A stretch of 64,000 nt of DNA from Undaria pinnatifida (Eukaryota; Sar; Phaeophyceae; Laminariales; Alariaceae), in contig JABAKD010000036.1 of the NCBI GenBank assembly GCA_012845835.1, positions 1,698,501-1,762,500 on the forward strand, in the 5' to 3' direction. Both the position numbers and the translations under genes were made by a program. A model generated the notes under the pieces. That model saw only the letters and a list, made by a program, of their open reading frames with translations. It was not told the origin of the DNA and did no database searches. Below are positions 21,880 to 34,576 of the stretch, one piece after another. How positions within the stretch are numbered: position 1 is the first letter of the stretch; each line of letters starts with the position of its first letter.

Positions 21880-23320
21880 TTGCTGGGGGAGCCCTTCTCG
21901 TTCCGCTAGCGTGCTTGAAAGGATTGCCGATGGTAGAGCTCCTGCCATTGCGGGTTGACGCCCCGCCTGTGGCCCCGGTTCCGCTGGTCGTGGACGTGAG
22001 CGGGCGACAGGCGCCCTCTTGTCTTACGGCGGCGTCGCCGGTAAAAAGGGGACGCTGTCTCCACGTGGCCGGTACCTGGGGCCTTTACTTCGGGTACGGG
22101 AGATCTGCCCTCGAGAGCCAAGGTTTTGGTGAAGAGACGAGAGGCGCCCACGTTTTCGATGTTCAAGCCACAGTAGTGGCGGCAGTAGCGGGAGCAGCAG
22201 AACGTCTGCAAGCGATACTGTCGTACTCAGCAGTGTGGTTAGTGATGCTAAACCGTGGTGCCGCTGGTAGCAGCAAGAGCGGTGATGCTGGTGATGCGAT
22301 GGCGGAGTAGGATGCGCTCCGGTTCGGCGGGCTGGGGGGCGCTCTCGTCTTCTTGCGGTATCGGCGGTAAGAATATTATTTTTTCTTTTGGGGGGGGAGA
22401 GAGGGCGTACTCGTTGTTGCTAGTCTTAGTCATGCCAACATTGACCACGCATTCCAATCAAGACGGAGCATCGTTCCCACTTCAAACAGAAACACCTCCA
22501 ACATGTGGGCGCTCACTACGTTTATTCCATACAACATACCAGGTATTACTTATCACCTATCTGCTTGGTGCGGGATAGAGGGCGACTTTTACGTCGTTGA
22601 ATTTGTGGCTACGTAGGGTTAAGTTACCGACTAGTTATGAATTGGCTATCAATAGCTAGCACATTTAGTTGCGTCTCGTCTTGCGGCATCGGTGGTAAGA
22701 AGAAGCTCGCGTTAACACTGTTGGGGTCTTGACGGGCGATTTTTAGCAGGGGCGTGTATAACCTCTGTTTTCCGCCCTGATGCTCACCTTTCTGCCAATA
22801 GTTGTACGGCCGACAAAACTTAAGGGGTATGCTATTAACCCTTTTGGCACTCCACCCACCTTTTGAGGCGAAATAAGTTAAAAATATTGTCGTATGGTAT
22901 ACATTTGGACGCGGGAAATTAGTTAATCTCTTATGGTCTCCCTGTTTTGCCACCGCTCTACTAGCAGGTGTATATGGCCGACAAAACGTAAGAGTCGCCC
23001 CCGCGCTTCCGCCCTTTTACGTTTCCATCCGACAGTGTTTGGCACGAGCTTTGGCGTCGATCACTCAAAACATTTGTCAGAAGGAATATGTACAAAACAA
23101 AGGAAAACCAAAAAACAGAATCCAATGCACGAAGTGCAACTCCTTCCTGCACCTATCAATAGTTCCGTCTTAGCATCGATCAAATCCATCGTACACCCTT
23201 GCTCCACCCTCCGTTCTCGGCACATGTCCATTTGCTTTCTACCATTAGATGTACGCCGGATCAAGCATAACGGATCCGTTTCTATCCTCTGACTACCCCC
23301 CGTGTGCTTCCATCGTTCGG
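21880..23320. other. Gene-poor stretch with decayed repeats
   Basis: A block at about 22,470-22,550 is the reverse complement of about 12,020-12,100 (shared 'gtgagcgcccacatgttgga'). Blocks at about 22,345-22,370 and 22,672-22,700 resemble each other ('tcttgcggtatcggcggtaa'). No gene is recognised. Confidence 0.45.
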
Positions 23321-23324
23321 CCAT

Positions 23325-26300
23325 TAGGTGCATAGCAGACAAAGCTTACTTCAAGTGGAAAACCTTTGCGCTGCAAACGCTCGCGGTACACACGCTTGAG
23401 CTGTGACGGCTGGAGGACAAACCTCGTGCGTAACTCCACACGGTACAGTATGAGCAGCGACCGTGGTGTCACACCAAAGTCTCTTTAGGACTGCGGCATC
23501 TTTTGTAGGACGATGCACCTGGGATGAGTGAAGTAGTCGCCCCTTTTAGAGCTGCAGCACGGTTATCGGCGATAAGGTACATAGACTTCGCAGTGTGATT
23601 ATGTTTTTCCTCAAGGGGTACGGTACAAACGCTTGCGCTGTGACGGCTGGAGGACAAACCTCGTGCGTAACTCCACACGTCACAGTATGAGCAGCGGCCG
23701 TGGTGTCACACCCAAGTCTCTTTAGGACTGCGGCATCTTTTGTAGGACGATGTACCTGGAATGAGTGAAATAGTAGCCTCTTTAGAACAGCAGCACGGTT
23801 ATCGGCGATAAGGCGCATAGACTTTGCAGTGTGTGACATATTTTCTTCGCAAGGGGTACGGTACAAACGCTTGCGCTGTGACGGCTGGAGGACAAACCTC
23901 GTGCGTAACTCCACACGGCACAGTATGAGCAGCGGCCGTGGTGTCACACCCAAGTCTCTTTAGGACTGCGGCATCTTTTGGTAGGACGATGCACCTGGAC
24001 TGAGTAAAAGAGTAGCCCCTTTTAGAGCTGCAGCACGGTTATCGGCGATAAGGTGCATAGACTTCGCAGTGTATGATATACTTTTTCCGCAAGGGGTACG
24101 GTACAAACGCTTGCGCTGTGACGGCTGGAGGACAAACCTCGTGCGTAACTCCACACGTCACAGTATGAGCAGCGGCCGTGGTGTCACACCCAAGTCTCTT
24201 TAGGACTGCGGCATCTTTTTGTAGGACGATGTACCTGGAATGAGTGAAATAGTAGCCCCTTTAGAACTGCCGCACGGTTATCGGCGATATAGTGCATAGA
24301 CTTCGCAGTGTGATTTTTCCTCCCCCAAGGGGTACGGCAAAAACGCTTGCGCTGTGACGGCTGGAGGACAAACCTCGTGCGTAACTCCACACGCCACAAA
24401 ATGAGCGGCGGTCGTGGTGTCACACCCGAGTCTCTTTAGGACTGCGGCATCTTTTTGTAGGATGATGCACCGCGACTAAGTGAAGTAGTCGCCCCTTTTG
24501 GAACTGCAGCACGGTTATCGGCGATAAGCTACATAGACTTCGCAGTGTGATTTTTTCGCCCCCATAGGGTACGATACAAACGCTTGCGCTGTGACGGCTG
24601 GAGGACAAACCTCGTGCGTAACTCTACACCGCACAGTATGAGCAGCGGCCGTGGTGTCACACCCTAGTCTCTTTAGGACTGCGGCATCTTTTGGTAGGAC
24701 GATGCACCTGGACTGAGTAAAAGAGTTGCCCCTTTTAGAGCTGCAGCACGGTTATCGGCGATAAGGTACATAGACTTCGCAGTGTATGATATACTTTTTC
24801 CGCAAGGGGTACGGTACAAACGCTTGCGCTGTGACGGCTGGAGGACAAACCTCGTGCGTAACTCCACACGGCACAGTATGAGCAGCGGCCGTGGTGTCAC
24901 ACCCAAGTCTCTTTAGGGCTGCGGCATCTTTTGTAGGACGATGCACCTGGACTGAGTGAAATGGTAGCCCTTTTTAGAACTGCAGCACGGTTATCGGCGA
25001 TAAGGTACATGGACTTCGCAGTGGGATTGTTCCCCCCCCCAAGGGGTACGGCACAAAAGCTTGCGCTGTGACGGCTGGAGGACAAACCTCGTGCGTAACT
25101 CCACACCGCACAGTATGAGCAGCGGCCGTGGTGTCACACCCTAGTCTCTTTAGGACTGCGGCATCATTTTGTTGGACGATGCACCTGGACTGAGTGAAGT
25201 AGTAGCCCCTTTTAGAGCTGCAGCACGGTTATCGGCGATAAGGTGCATAGACTTTGCAGTGTGTGACATATTTGTTTCGCAAGGGGTACGGTACAAACGC
25301 GTGCGCTGTGACGGCTGGAGGACAAACCTCGTGCGTAACTCCACACGGCACAGTATGAGCAGCGGCCGTGGTGTCACACCCAAGTCTCTTTAGGACTGCG
25401 GCATTTTTTGTAGGACGATGCACCTGGAATGAGTGAAATAGTAGCTTCTTTAGAACTGCCGCACGGTTATCGGCGATAAGGTGCATAGACTTCGCAGTGT
25501 GATTTTTCCTCCCCCAAGGGGTACGGTACAAGCGCTTGCGCTGTGACGGCTGGAGGACAAACCTCGTGCGTAACTCCACACGGCACAGTATGAGCAGCAG
25601 CCGTGGTGTCACACCCAAGTCTCTTTAGGACTGCGGCATCATTTTGTTGGACGAGGCACCGGACTGAGTGAAGTAGTAGCCCCTTTTAGAGCTGCAGCAC
25701 GGTTATCGGCGATAAGGTACATAGACTTCGCAGTGTGATTTTTTCGCCCCCATAGGGTACGATACAAACGCTTGCGCTGTGACGGCTGGAGGACAAACCT
25801 CGTGCGTAACTCCACACGCCACAAAATGAGCAGCGGCCGTGGTGTCACACCCAAGTCTCTTTAGGACTGCGGCATCTTTTGTAGGACGATGTACCTGGAA
25901 TGAGTGGTACAGTAGCCCCTTTAGAACAGCAGCACGGTTATCGGCGATAAGGCGCATAGACTTTGCAGTGTGTGACATATTTTCTTCGCAAGGGGTACGG
26001 TACAAACGCTTGCGCTGTGACGGCTGGAGGACAAACCTCGTGCGTAACTCCACACCGCACAGTATGAGCAGCGGCCGTGGTGTCACACCCTAGTCTCTTC
26101 AGGACTGCGGCATCTTTTGGTAGGACGATGCACCTGGACTGAGTAAAAGAGTAGCCCCTTTTAGAGCTGCAGCACGGTTATCGGCGATAAGGTACAAAGA
26201 CTTCGCAGTGTATGATATACTTTCCGCAAGGGGTACGGTACAAACGCGTGCGCTGTGACGGCTGGAGGACAAACCTCGTGCGTAACTCCACACATCACAG

Positions 26301-26531
26301 TATGAGCAGCGGCCGTGGTGTCACACCCAAGTCTCTTTAGGACTGCGGTGAATGGTAGCCCTTTTTAGAACTGCAGCACGGTTATCGGCGATAAGGTGCA
26401 TAGACTTTGCAATGCTATTTGTTTCCCCCCCAAGGGGTACGGTACAAACGCTTGCGCAGTGACGGCTGGAGGACAAACCTCGTGCGTAACTCCACACGGC
26501 ACAGTACGAGCTGCGGCCGTGGTGTCACACT
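23325..26531 (+). repeat. Satellite array, 14 units of about 238 bp
   Basis: The anchor GGACAAACCTCGTGCGTAAC occurs at 23,415, 23,652, 23,890, 24,130, 24,366, 24,603, 24,843, 25,080, 25,320, 25,555, 25,791, 26,029, 26,267 and 26,471. This gives periods of 235-240 bp, except the last unit (204 bp), which has an internal deletion. Units are highly similar except for a variable segment between 'cttcgcagtg' and 'ggggtacgg' that falls into a handful of types. Minus-strand frames of 60-135 codons recur in every unit but are interrupted differently from unit to unit. I therefore read it as non-coding satellite. Nothing in the unit looks like rRNA, tRNA or a known gene family. Confidence 0.95.
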
Positions 26532-28762
26532 GGGTACTCACCAAGTTAGGTTAGAAACACACCACGTGTGTGGGGACAAGGCACTTGGAAATTGTGTGGG
26601 GTGTATTTTTTTAGCGGCAAAAACATCTGCAGCAGATTTGTGGGGACAGTGTACATGCAATTAGACTGGGATATTTATGTTTTGCAGTAGTATAAAGGTT
26701 GGGTTGCGATAAAGTATGTCTTAATCCACTGACGCCGGTTAAGGGATATGATGGACGGAAAGGTCGAAAAACATGGCTGTGAGGGACGTTTACTAGTACC
26801 GCAGCTACTAGGTTTTAGTGTGGAACTAATGCCGTATCTACCGCAGTCAGTGTTGGTGTGGAATAAATAGCGTATCTATTAGTTGTGTGAGGGTAAATAC
26901 CCTATCTATTACCAGGTACTAGGTAGGTCTTGGTGTGGAAGTAATACCGCACCAGGCATCTATCGTGATGTTATGCTGGGGGTGGCGGAACGTGTCTACC
27001 GTACATCCGTGACCGATGCCCATTTTCTTGTGGCAGACCCTCAGGCAACATATTTATTTTCTTGTGAGGACTCCTTGACCATAGTGTTTAGCAGCGGGCA
27101 GGATGGTTGAAGAAGTGTCACCTCACCCTGTAGGGTATTGTGCACTGCGATGTATATCGCACCCCCGGTGATAACATTTTGGGCTCTAACAAAAAAGTGC
27201 TCACCCGGTGTGGTGTACTCCAGGGGGGGGTGACATACAGCGTACCCCGATGATAAGTCGGGTGATCGTTTTGAATTCGACAGAACGAACAACCGAACGA
27301 GTTGGTATACTCTAGGAGGTGTGATATACAAGGTGTGCTGACAGTTGTTGCAGACAAGCTTTGTTGTTACGCTGGCACACTCCACGCAGGTGAGCGTGTG
27401 ATAGGAGGGGCTGAATGGTGGGAATTTTTGCTGTCACACTCGAGGAAGGTGGCAAGGGGTGTGATAATAAGAGGCGTGGTAGTAGTGGTGGGAGATTATT
27501 CGCGTAAAACACGTATTAATCGAGCCTTCAAAAACTTCCTGTCGGTCGTTTGTCTTAAAGTTCGAGACTGGCCTTTCGGCCGACTGAGGCTGTTAAAAAA
27601 CGGCCATCGAAATCAAAACATGCTTCTGATCCGTGAGATTCCCCTTTTGCTGACCCCCCCCCCCCCCCCCCCCACCCTTCCAAATTGGTAGAGTAAGGGT
27701 TAGGGTTAGATCTGAGGCCGGGTTGGTCTGGAACGAACGATGTGCAACTTTAAAAAAATCGGCTAGAACTGCGTTGCTTGCCCGTCCTACATTAAGGGGG
27801 AGCCGATACGTTGGGGACGTGAGGCTGAGTGCGAGGCATGACACCGCATGCGGTGTGGTATACAATGCACCCGGGTGATAAAACAGACGGTTCGGGTTGT
27901 AAAACAGGTAGCACCCGAGTGGAATACTCGGGGGGTATGGTATTCAACGCCTCGCAAGATATTGACCGTCGCATAACACGGTATGTTTGTTTAGCACAAC
28001 AGGGGGAATTTTGTACGGGCGTAACACAAGAATTAGCAGCTCTCCTGCTCTGGAACAGGCGGCACAAGCGCTCGCACCGTGGAGGCTAGAGAGGAAAAGG
28101 GTCGCGGCATAAACAGGCGCTCGTGCTGTGATGGCTGGAGGAATATCTTTGTTCGCAATTCAAGCATCACAGCATGACCAGCGGGTGTGGTGTCACATTC
28201 AGTTACTTTAGAACTGCAAAGCGCCATTTTGCGTGACAGCGTACTTGAAAGTTGTGTGGGGATGCGTTTTTCAGTGGTGTAAACGTTAATCCCTTTAGAA
28301 CTGCAGCGCTGATCTAGGAGCAAGGTACTTGGAATTTGTGCGGGATGCTTTTGGATAAGGGTTACGGCACTAGCACTCGCGATGTGACGGTTGGGGGCGA
28401 ATCTTTGTGCGTAACTCCGCATATCACAGTATGAGCAGCGACCGTGGTGTCACATTAACCCCTTTTGAGCTGCAGCATCTATTGGCGGTACCAAGTACCA
28501 CGAATTATTAATAGTAGTGTTGTATACGTTTCTGAGTGGTAAAAGGGGTAACCTATGTGCAGCTCCAGCACGTGGTTTGGGAAGAACTACTTAGAATCAG
28601 CGTGGAACGCGTTTTGGCTGTGGTACAAGGGCCAAGTTCCTCGCTACAACCTAGCGTGTGTGCAGTGTTCGGCCCTCGTCGGCATGTTATGGGCGGTGTT
28701 CGTCGTTGGTATGCTTAGATAGAGCCTTAGAACGAAGGCTGCGGTACGGGGGGGACACCTCA
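26532..28762 (+). repeat. Diverged satellite flank, left of the copia element
   Basis: Recognisable decayed unit pieces remain. 'gtgatggctggagga' is at about 28,127, and 'atgtgacggttgggggcga' then 'gcgtaactcc' follow at about 28,383-28,420. 'atgagcagcgaccgtggtgtcaca' is at about 28,431, and repeats of 'cctttagaactgcagc' also occur. A poly-C run of about 22 bases lies at 27,652-27,673. No gene is visible. Confidence 0.6.
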
Positions 28763-29182
28763 TGTTGGTAAACTCGTGGCTTCTGGGGAAAATATGTTGT
28801 ATTGTTGAGCAATTGCCCTTCTGAGACAGGTAGGCAAGGTGGAGTGAGCAGGGTGGGGGCGCTCGTGGGCGCGCACAACCTCACCCTCCGTACCACAAAC
28901 AATACCCCTAACATGACAATAGCCTGATAGTCCGACCTACAGCAACAATGCCTGAACCTTCCTACTGGATAAGTGTCCAATGTACCACATAGCAATGTAC
29001 CGACACACACACCTACGGTCCATTGTATAGCTCGTACTTGTGTACAAGTTACCGAGGTACCACAAAGAATATTCCCAGAATATCCAGCATCAACTTACTA
29101 CAATTGACAATTCAATATTCAAACTATCCAATCAGATGATCTACAGCAGCTCGGCCGATACACACTGCCGCTATCACCAACA
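28763..29182 (-). repeat. 3' LTR of the copia element
   Basis: 420 bp with TG...CA ends and a 7-bp terminal inverted repeat (TGTTGGT/ACCAACA). It is the downstream LTR relative to the minus-strand transcript. Confidence 0.95.
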
Positions 29183-29253
29183 CCCTCCCTAGGGGCTGTT
29201 GTATCTACCAGACCCACAACATGCAGTATGACAAACAAAAGTAATTCAGACTC

Positions 29254-32200
29254 TTACTTCCTAGAGCCCAATGCAAAGTCACGGTGAACTTCAAAAATAC
29301 TTCTCGGCAGAGCCTTCGTGAGGATGTCCGCATGTTGTTTTTCTCTGGGAACACGTGATCTCGATCACACCCTCCTCGGTCAGATTTCTAAGAAAGTGGT
29401 GCCTCACGTCGATGTGCTTACTCCTGCTCGAGCTAAGCGGATTCTCTGCAAGCGCAATCGCTCCCTCGCTGTCCTCAAGAACGTCAATTTTACGAGGCTC
29501 TACACTAGGCCTCAAGAACTGAAGCATTCCGTTCACAAACAGAGACTCCTTCACACCATCGCCCATCGCAAGATACTCTGCCTCAGAAGTCGACTGCGAA
29601 ACGCATTTCTGCGTCCAAGAAAGCCAAGCTACGAGACAGGCAGCCACAATAACTAGTGCTCCCGAAACTGATCTACGGTCAGTGGCCTTGCTGGCAAAGT
29701 CTGCATCTACGTACACCAACGTGCCTACGTCATCAACCGTACTGTCTCTCTTGTACTTCAGAGTTAGATGTGCCGTTTCCAGAAGATAGTTCAGAATCTT
29801 CTGAGCTGCCTTTCAGTCTCTCTTCTTTGGCTCATGAGAGTGCCTCGCCACCGCCCGCACAGCATTCGAGGTGTCGGGCCTCGTCCCATTGGCGACCCAC
29901 ATCAGGCACCCCACCACCTCTCGGAAAGGCACATCTCCTGCCTCCTCATCCTCCATCACGGACCTGTTATCATTAGCAGGGGAAGCAGGGATCGGGCTGG
30001 TGCGACAAATTTTGAATCTCTCAAGCACACTCCTGATGTAACTCTCCTGAGAAATCTCAATCGTGCCAGCCTCGCGGTCGCGAATAAATGCGCAACCAAG
30101 AAAGAACTTGACCTCACCCAAGTTCTTCGTAGGAAGAAAATCGCCTAGAGCTTCTACAACCACCTTGGCAAGACTCTTAGTTCCTGCATACAGAATGTCA
30201 TCCACGTGAATCGCGGCCATCCCTATCACCTCGTCTCCCATAATGAAACGCAGCACACAGGGGTCACACAGAGACTGCTCGAAACCAATCCTCTTTAGAT
30301 CCGATACTAGCCTCTTGTAAAATGTTCTAGATGCCTGCTTCAATCCGTACAAAGTCTTGTTCAGACGGACAACCTTTCCTGACATCGAACCACAGCCAGG
30401 AGGCAACTTCATGAACACCTCGTGATCCAACTTCGACTGAACAAACGCCTGCTCAATGTCCCAGTGGAGTAATTCCAAATCATACTTGCACGCCAATGCT
30501 ACCAACAATCGAATTGATGCAGGATTTGCAGTAGGCGAGAAAGTATCAAGATAGTCTACACCATACTTCTGCTTGAAGCCCTTCGCGACAAGCCTAGCCT
30601 TGGCCTTCGCTATCTTTCCTGTTTCGTCTGCTTTCCATTTGAAAACCCATCTAGCATCTATCACGTTACAGCCTATTGGGATCTTTACCGCTAACGTGAA
30701 CGTTCCTGCCCTTATCAAGCCTTCAACTTCTGCAGACATAGCTCCATCCCAAATCGTGGCGTACTTCGATTGCCGGGCTTCTTGATAGCTATCAGGCTCA
30801 GACTCTACGTCCTGTACTAGTTCTTTCGGCAATTCCACTGCGTCACCTGCTCTCTGCTCCGCCAACAGCGCATATATTATCTCTGTTGCGCAGACGGGCC
30901 CTAGAGTGGCCACAAGGCCAGATACATTATGCTGGTTAACTGCACGGGTTTGCGCGCGAGTTCTACCTTCTCTTACTTCATAATTCTCACGAGCAGGGTT
31001 GTTGAAATCAGCTAGCTCAGCTACACGCCGCGGACGACGAGCAACTGGAGGAGATGCCTCTGCCTCTGCCTCCTGCCCTCCCGGCCCTACAGACTCTGTA
31101 TCCTGCTCTTCAGGACCCACCGACTCTAGTTCCCCCACATCTTGCCCTCCCTGCCCCTCACCATCGGTGAACTCAGGTGCTGGAGACGACACAAAAGGAA
31201 CGGGCGAAGATGGCACAGAGGGGGCAAACGGCGATCGACCTACACTCTCTGCGTCAACACTTTCAACCACATCGACTGCTTCACCAGGGGGGACCACTAC
31301 CTCGTTCGTTGCTGCACCAGAGGGGACCACTGCCGCGTTATTTCGCAACAGTGTGTGGGCAACTCCCCTCCCTACAAGCGGCCATACCTCGGCTTCTACA
31401 TCGTTGTCACTTTCCTCCGCTCCCTCCTCCGCGATCTCTATCGGCAACGGAGGTTGCGGTGGAGGGAGTTGTGACGGCAACGCCTCCCACGTTACATGCC
31501 TCGTTTCTTGAATAGTCCCAGCCCTCGTAAGTACTCTATGACAATCACGCGGGTGGTCTCTCGAAGGACCGACATAAAAGCAACTCTCACCCTTCGGAAA
31601 CAGCTTCGACGGTCGCAGCCACTTGCAGTACGCCGGTTTCAAAAATTAATAAGGTTTAGCAGGACGAGCTTCCCCATACCACATTTCATACGGCGACTTG
31701 GAATCGGGGTTAGCAGAACAAGCCGTGTGATTAAGTGCCTCGCAAGCCCAGTGCATTGCCTCAGCCCAGAGTCTGTCAGTCTTAGGTAACTGTACATGGC
31801 CAAAAAGAACTTTCGCCTGAACACGAGCCGCCATTGCGGCCTCCTCTATCAATCCCAAGCCACGCTCTGCAACACCGTTGTATTGAGGACTGTAAGCTGG
31901 GTGAACTCTTGCTTAATCAAGAGCTCATTGCACACAGATGCAAATTCTCCACCGAAAAACTCCCCTCCATTGTCAGATCTAACAATCTCAACCAATGATG
32001 GGATTCCATCAGCACGCACACTAGCAAGAAAACTCCGGAAAGCACTCGCAGCGTCTGATTTACTTCTCAGGAAATAGATCCATGCACGCCTTGTGAAATC
32101 ATCCTTCACAATCATGGGGTAATACTTTCCCCCTATGGACACAACGGCCTTTTTCCCTCCCAGGTCAACATAAACTCTCCGTAACTTTTTATCTGATCTA

Positions 32201-33108
32201 CATTTAGTTTCACGAGCAATCCCTTTTCTAATTGCCTTCGACATCGAACATCCCGTACAAGCATCTAGGCTACCAGTCAACTTGATACCCAGTCTCTTTG
32301 CAGTAGTACGAAGCAATCCTTCATGTGAGTGCGCATAAATGTTATGAAAGTCATTCACATCCATACTCGTTTCGTGCTTTGGGTTTGAAGCAGTGAGGGC
32401 AGCCAACACGGATCCAATAGAGTCATCACCCACACGATACGCAGTCGCAACAAGCATGCCATCGAAAAAATTCTCAAAAGTCACATGTCCGTGGAAAGCA
32501 GTCATAACACCACGAGGACCACCAAGACCATTCAATGACTCGTCATCAAATTCTGCGCTGGGGGAAAAAAGGTTGTACCCCAATTTGGAACAGTACAGCA
32601 CATTCTTCAACTCTACCAAAAACTCGTTGTCAGCAGACACGAACACCAATTCCAGAGTTCCTGAAAGAGCTACCTCACAAGTCACGCCACCAATTCCCTT
32701 TACATTTTTGTGGCAAGGCTTCACATCCTTCATACACGAGAGAGAATCTGTCATGTGGAAAGCGGTACCTGTGTCTGCATACCAATCTTCGATACACCTC
32801 TTCTTGGTGAGAGTGGCATATTCACGAATAGAATCACGAATAACACGATCACTACCGACATAGTTCCTTATCCTGTCCGCCACTTCACTATACAGCGTTG
32901 GAATATCAGCACCATAAGAATTCACCCAATTCACCAGTACAGAGTCATACCACAATGCAAGATACGTGTCATCACTCCAATCGTTTGAGAGATTTTGGGA
33001 CAGAAACACCATGGTATCATTCCAGGTATCCCTCAGGTCCGAGTCAGTTTGGGACAGAAGCACTAACAACTCAGATATCTCACCGTTTTCATTCTTGGCG
33101 TCCTTGGA
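29254..33108 (-). pseudogene. pol: Copia pol (protease, integrase, RT, RNase H), broken
   Basis: In order on the minus strand: a protease-like DTGTAFHMT motif (about 32,765-32,740), an HHCC-type pre-integrase motif ending C-x2-C (about 32,265), and an integrase core with VDLGG and RSDNGGEF (about 32,170 and 31,980). The RT follows, with the catalytic HVDDIL box (about 30,200), and then RNase H with VDADFA and STSEAEY (29,700-29,570). Lesions seen: a frameshift in a G run near 31,900, in-frame stops at 31,646-31,648 (TAA) and 29,813-29,815 (TGA), and a frameshift near 29,350. The original C-terminus most likely ended at TAA 29,254-29,256. Together with the gag stop this makes the copy unable to encode a full polyprotein. 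The integrase third acidic residue lies beyond the first frameshift. Confidence 0.93.
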
Positions 33109-34485
33109 TTATCCGGTCTGGGAGGGATGAGCGATCACACGAGCCAGACAGTCCTTCTTTACGTGACCGACCTCCCCACACTTGAAACACTTCCCTTGAA
33201 ACGCCGTTTTCTTAGATGAATCAGACTCGGAGTTAGACCTTGACTTGTAGTTCTGCTTCTTCGCACTCTTCTTCTGAGGCCTAGACATCAGAGCAACACT
33301 GTGTTTCTTCGGACCACCTTGAGTCTGCAAGTCGAGGTACCGTTCACGCACTTTAGTCTCTATGAACGACGGGTCATTCGGGCAGAACACCACCAGAGTT
33401 TCACGCAGAGTCTTATATTCGTGCGACAGCCCCTCGAGCATCAGGTTGCACACCTCTCTGTCATCTTTCTTGACTTCCAGCGTTTGAAGCACACCAAGCG
33501 TCTCTCTCACAGATGCAAAGAAGATCGAGGGATTCTCATTCGAACGCATGCGCAGTGATTTGAGTTTCTCCTGCACACGAATCTGACTCTGGCTCAACGG
33601 CAGAAAACGATCTTTCAGCACTCGAAAACCCTTGCTGGAAGAACCAGCGTGGCGAACCATAGTTTTCAGACTATCCTTCTTCAAGCAGTCGAACAGAAAC
33701 CACCATGCCATCTCAGCCTGACGCAGCACACCCACACTGAATCCTTTCTCTACCCAGGGGGTCAAGTCGAAACCAATGTCAGCAATCGGAATCTCAGTCT
33801 CGGAAACAAACGCCTCATACAGGTTGTTGTGTCGGGCACTTAGCAGAAAATTCTGCGACCATGAGGGGTAAGACACGTCTGTCCCATCGAAAACAGGAGC
33901 CTTGGGAACTTTGAAAGGACCCCCACCCAACTTCTCTCCTGTATCAGTAATGCCGGCCCCAGGAATCAGATTGTTTCCACTGGCGACACTTTCCCACCAC
34001 CTGCTCGACGGAGTAGGTTCGGGAGGAACAGAGGACTGGCTTTCGAGAGCCCTACCTACTGTCCCGGGAACGAAATACTGGCTACCTACAGCCCCACTTC
34101 CAATCCCAATCGAACCAAAGCTTGCAGCACCAGCAGAGGAACGATTAACAGCGAACACATTGGGGTTCAAGCCTGAGCCAGCAAGGCTACTACTCCCAAC
34201 CCCCATGCTGGACACGCCAAGGCCTTGGGCATCGCCGCCCGTACCTCCCGCGGTCCTGCCAGTAGCATCAACGGTAGAATGTGTACCACCAGCATACTCT
34301 GTTCCACCGCCTCCCGGCGCGACAGCAGACACAGAGGACTCCACTTGCTCCTTCTGTTGATCAACAAGCGACGTGACTAAAGTCGTAAGTTGGGACAACT
34401 GCGTCTCTAGGGAAACCATCCTCTCACCAACATCCTGCGGATTACTCTGAACTCGGCCACCCGCACGTGTCCCCGGTTCAGCCAT
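33109..34485 (-). CDS. gag: Copia gag (capsid/nucleocapsid) protein
   Basis: The 458-residue frame starts at ATG 34,485-34,483, about 90 bp inside the 5' LTR. Residues 20-50 are predicted helical, followed by a glycine/serine-rich linker to about residue 190. The conserved copia gag core is at about 190-400. A single CCHC zinc knuckle is C433-x2-C436-x4-H441-x4-C446 (33,148-33,189). Family role: forms the virus-like particle and packages the RNA. The frame ends at TAA 33,109-33,111, yet pol continues directly in the same frame. This stop is therefore either a loss-of-function change or a readthrough signal. Gag itself looks intact. Confidence 0.92.
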   Translation of the reverse strand: MAEPGTRAGGRVQSNPQDVGERMVSLETQLSQLTTLVTSLVDQQKEQVESSVSAVAPGGGGTEYAGGTHSTVDATGRTAGGTGGDAQGLGVSSMGVGSSSLAGSGLNPNVFAVNRSSAGAASFGSIGIGSGAVGSQYFVPGTVGRALESQSSVPPEPTPSSRWWESVASGNNLIPGAGITDTGEKLGGGPFKVPKAPVFDGTDVSYPSWSQNFLLSARHNNLYEAFVSETEIPIADIGFDLTPWVEKGFSVGVLRQAEMAWWFLFDCLKKDSLKTMVRHAGSSSKGFRVLKDRFLPLSQSQIRVQEKLKSLRMRSNENPSIFFASVRETLGVLQTLEVKKDDREVCNLMLEGLSHEYKTLRETLVVFCPNDPSFIETKVRERYLDLQTQGGPKKHSVALMSRPQKKSAKKQNYKSRSNSESDSSKKTAFQGKCFKCGEVGHVKKDCLARVIAHPSQTG

Positions 34486-34576
34486 GATGAGACAGGTTGA
34501 TCAGGCCTCTCTCGTACAGCAGTCTAGTGTAGTCCAAGGGGACGACGGAGCAGTAGACACCTTTGACGCTATAGCG

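Noticed and set aside
23546-26293. Minus-strand frames of 60-135 codons recurring in each satellite unit
   Set aside because: They end or shift at different points in different units and contain no recognisable domain; they follow from the repeat itself.
27695-27712. Telomere-like 'gggttagggttag'
   Set aside because: Only two units, next to a poly-C run; too short to be interstitial telomere.
29318-33843. Plus-strand frames of up to 170 codons across the copia element
   Set aside because: They are antisense shadows of gag and pol.
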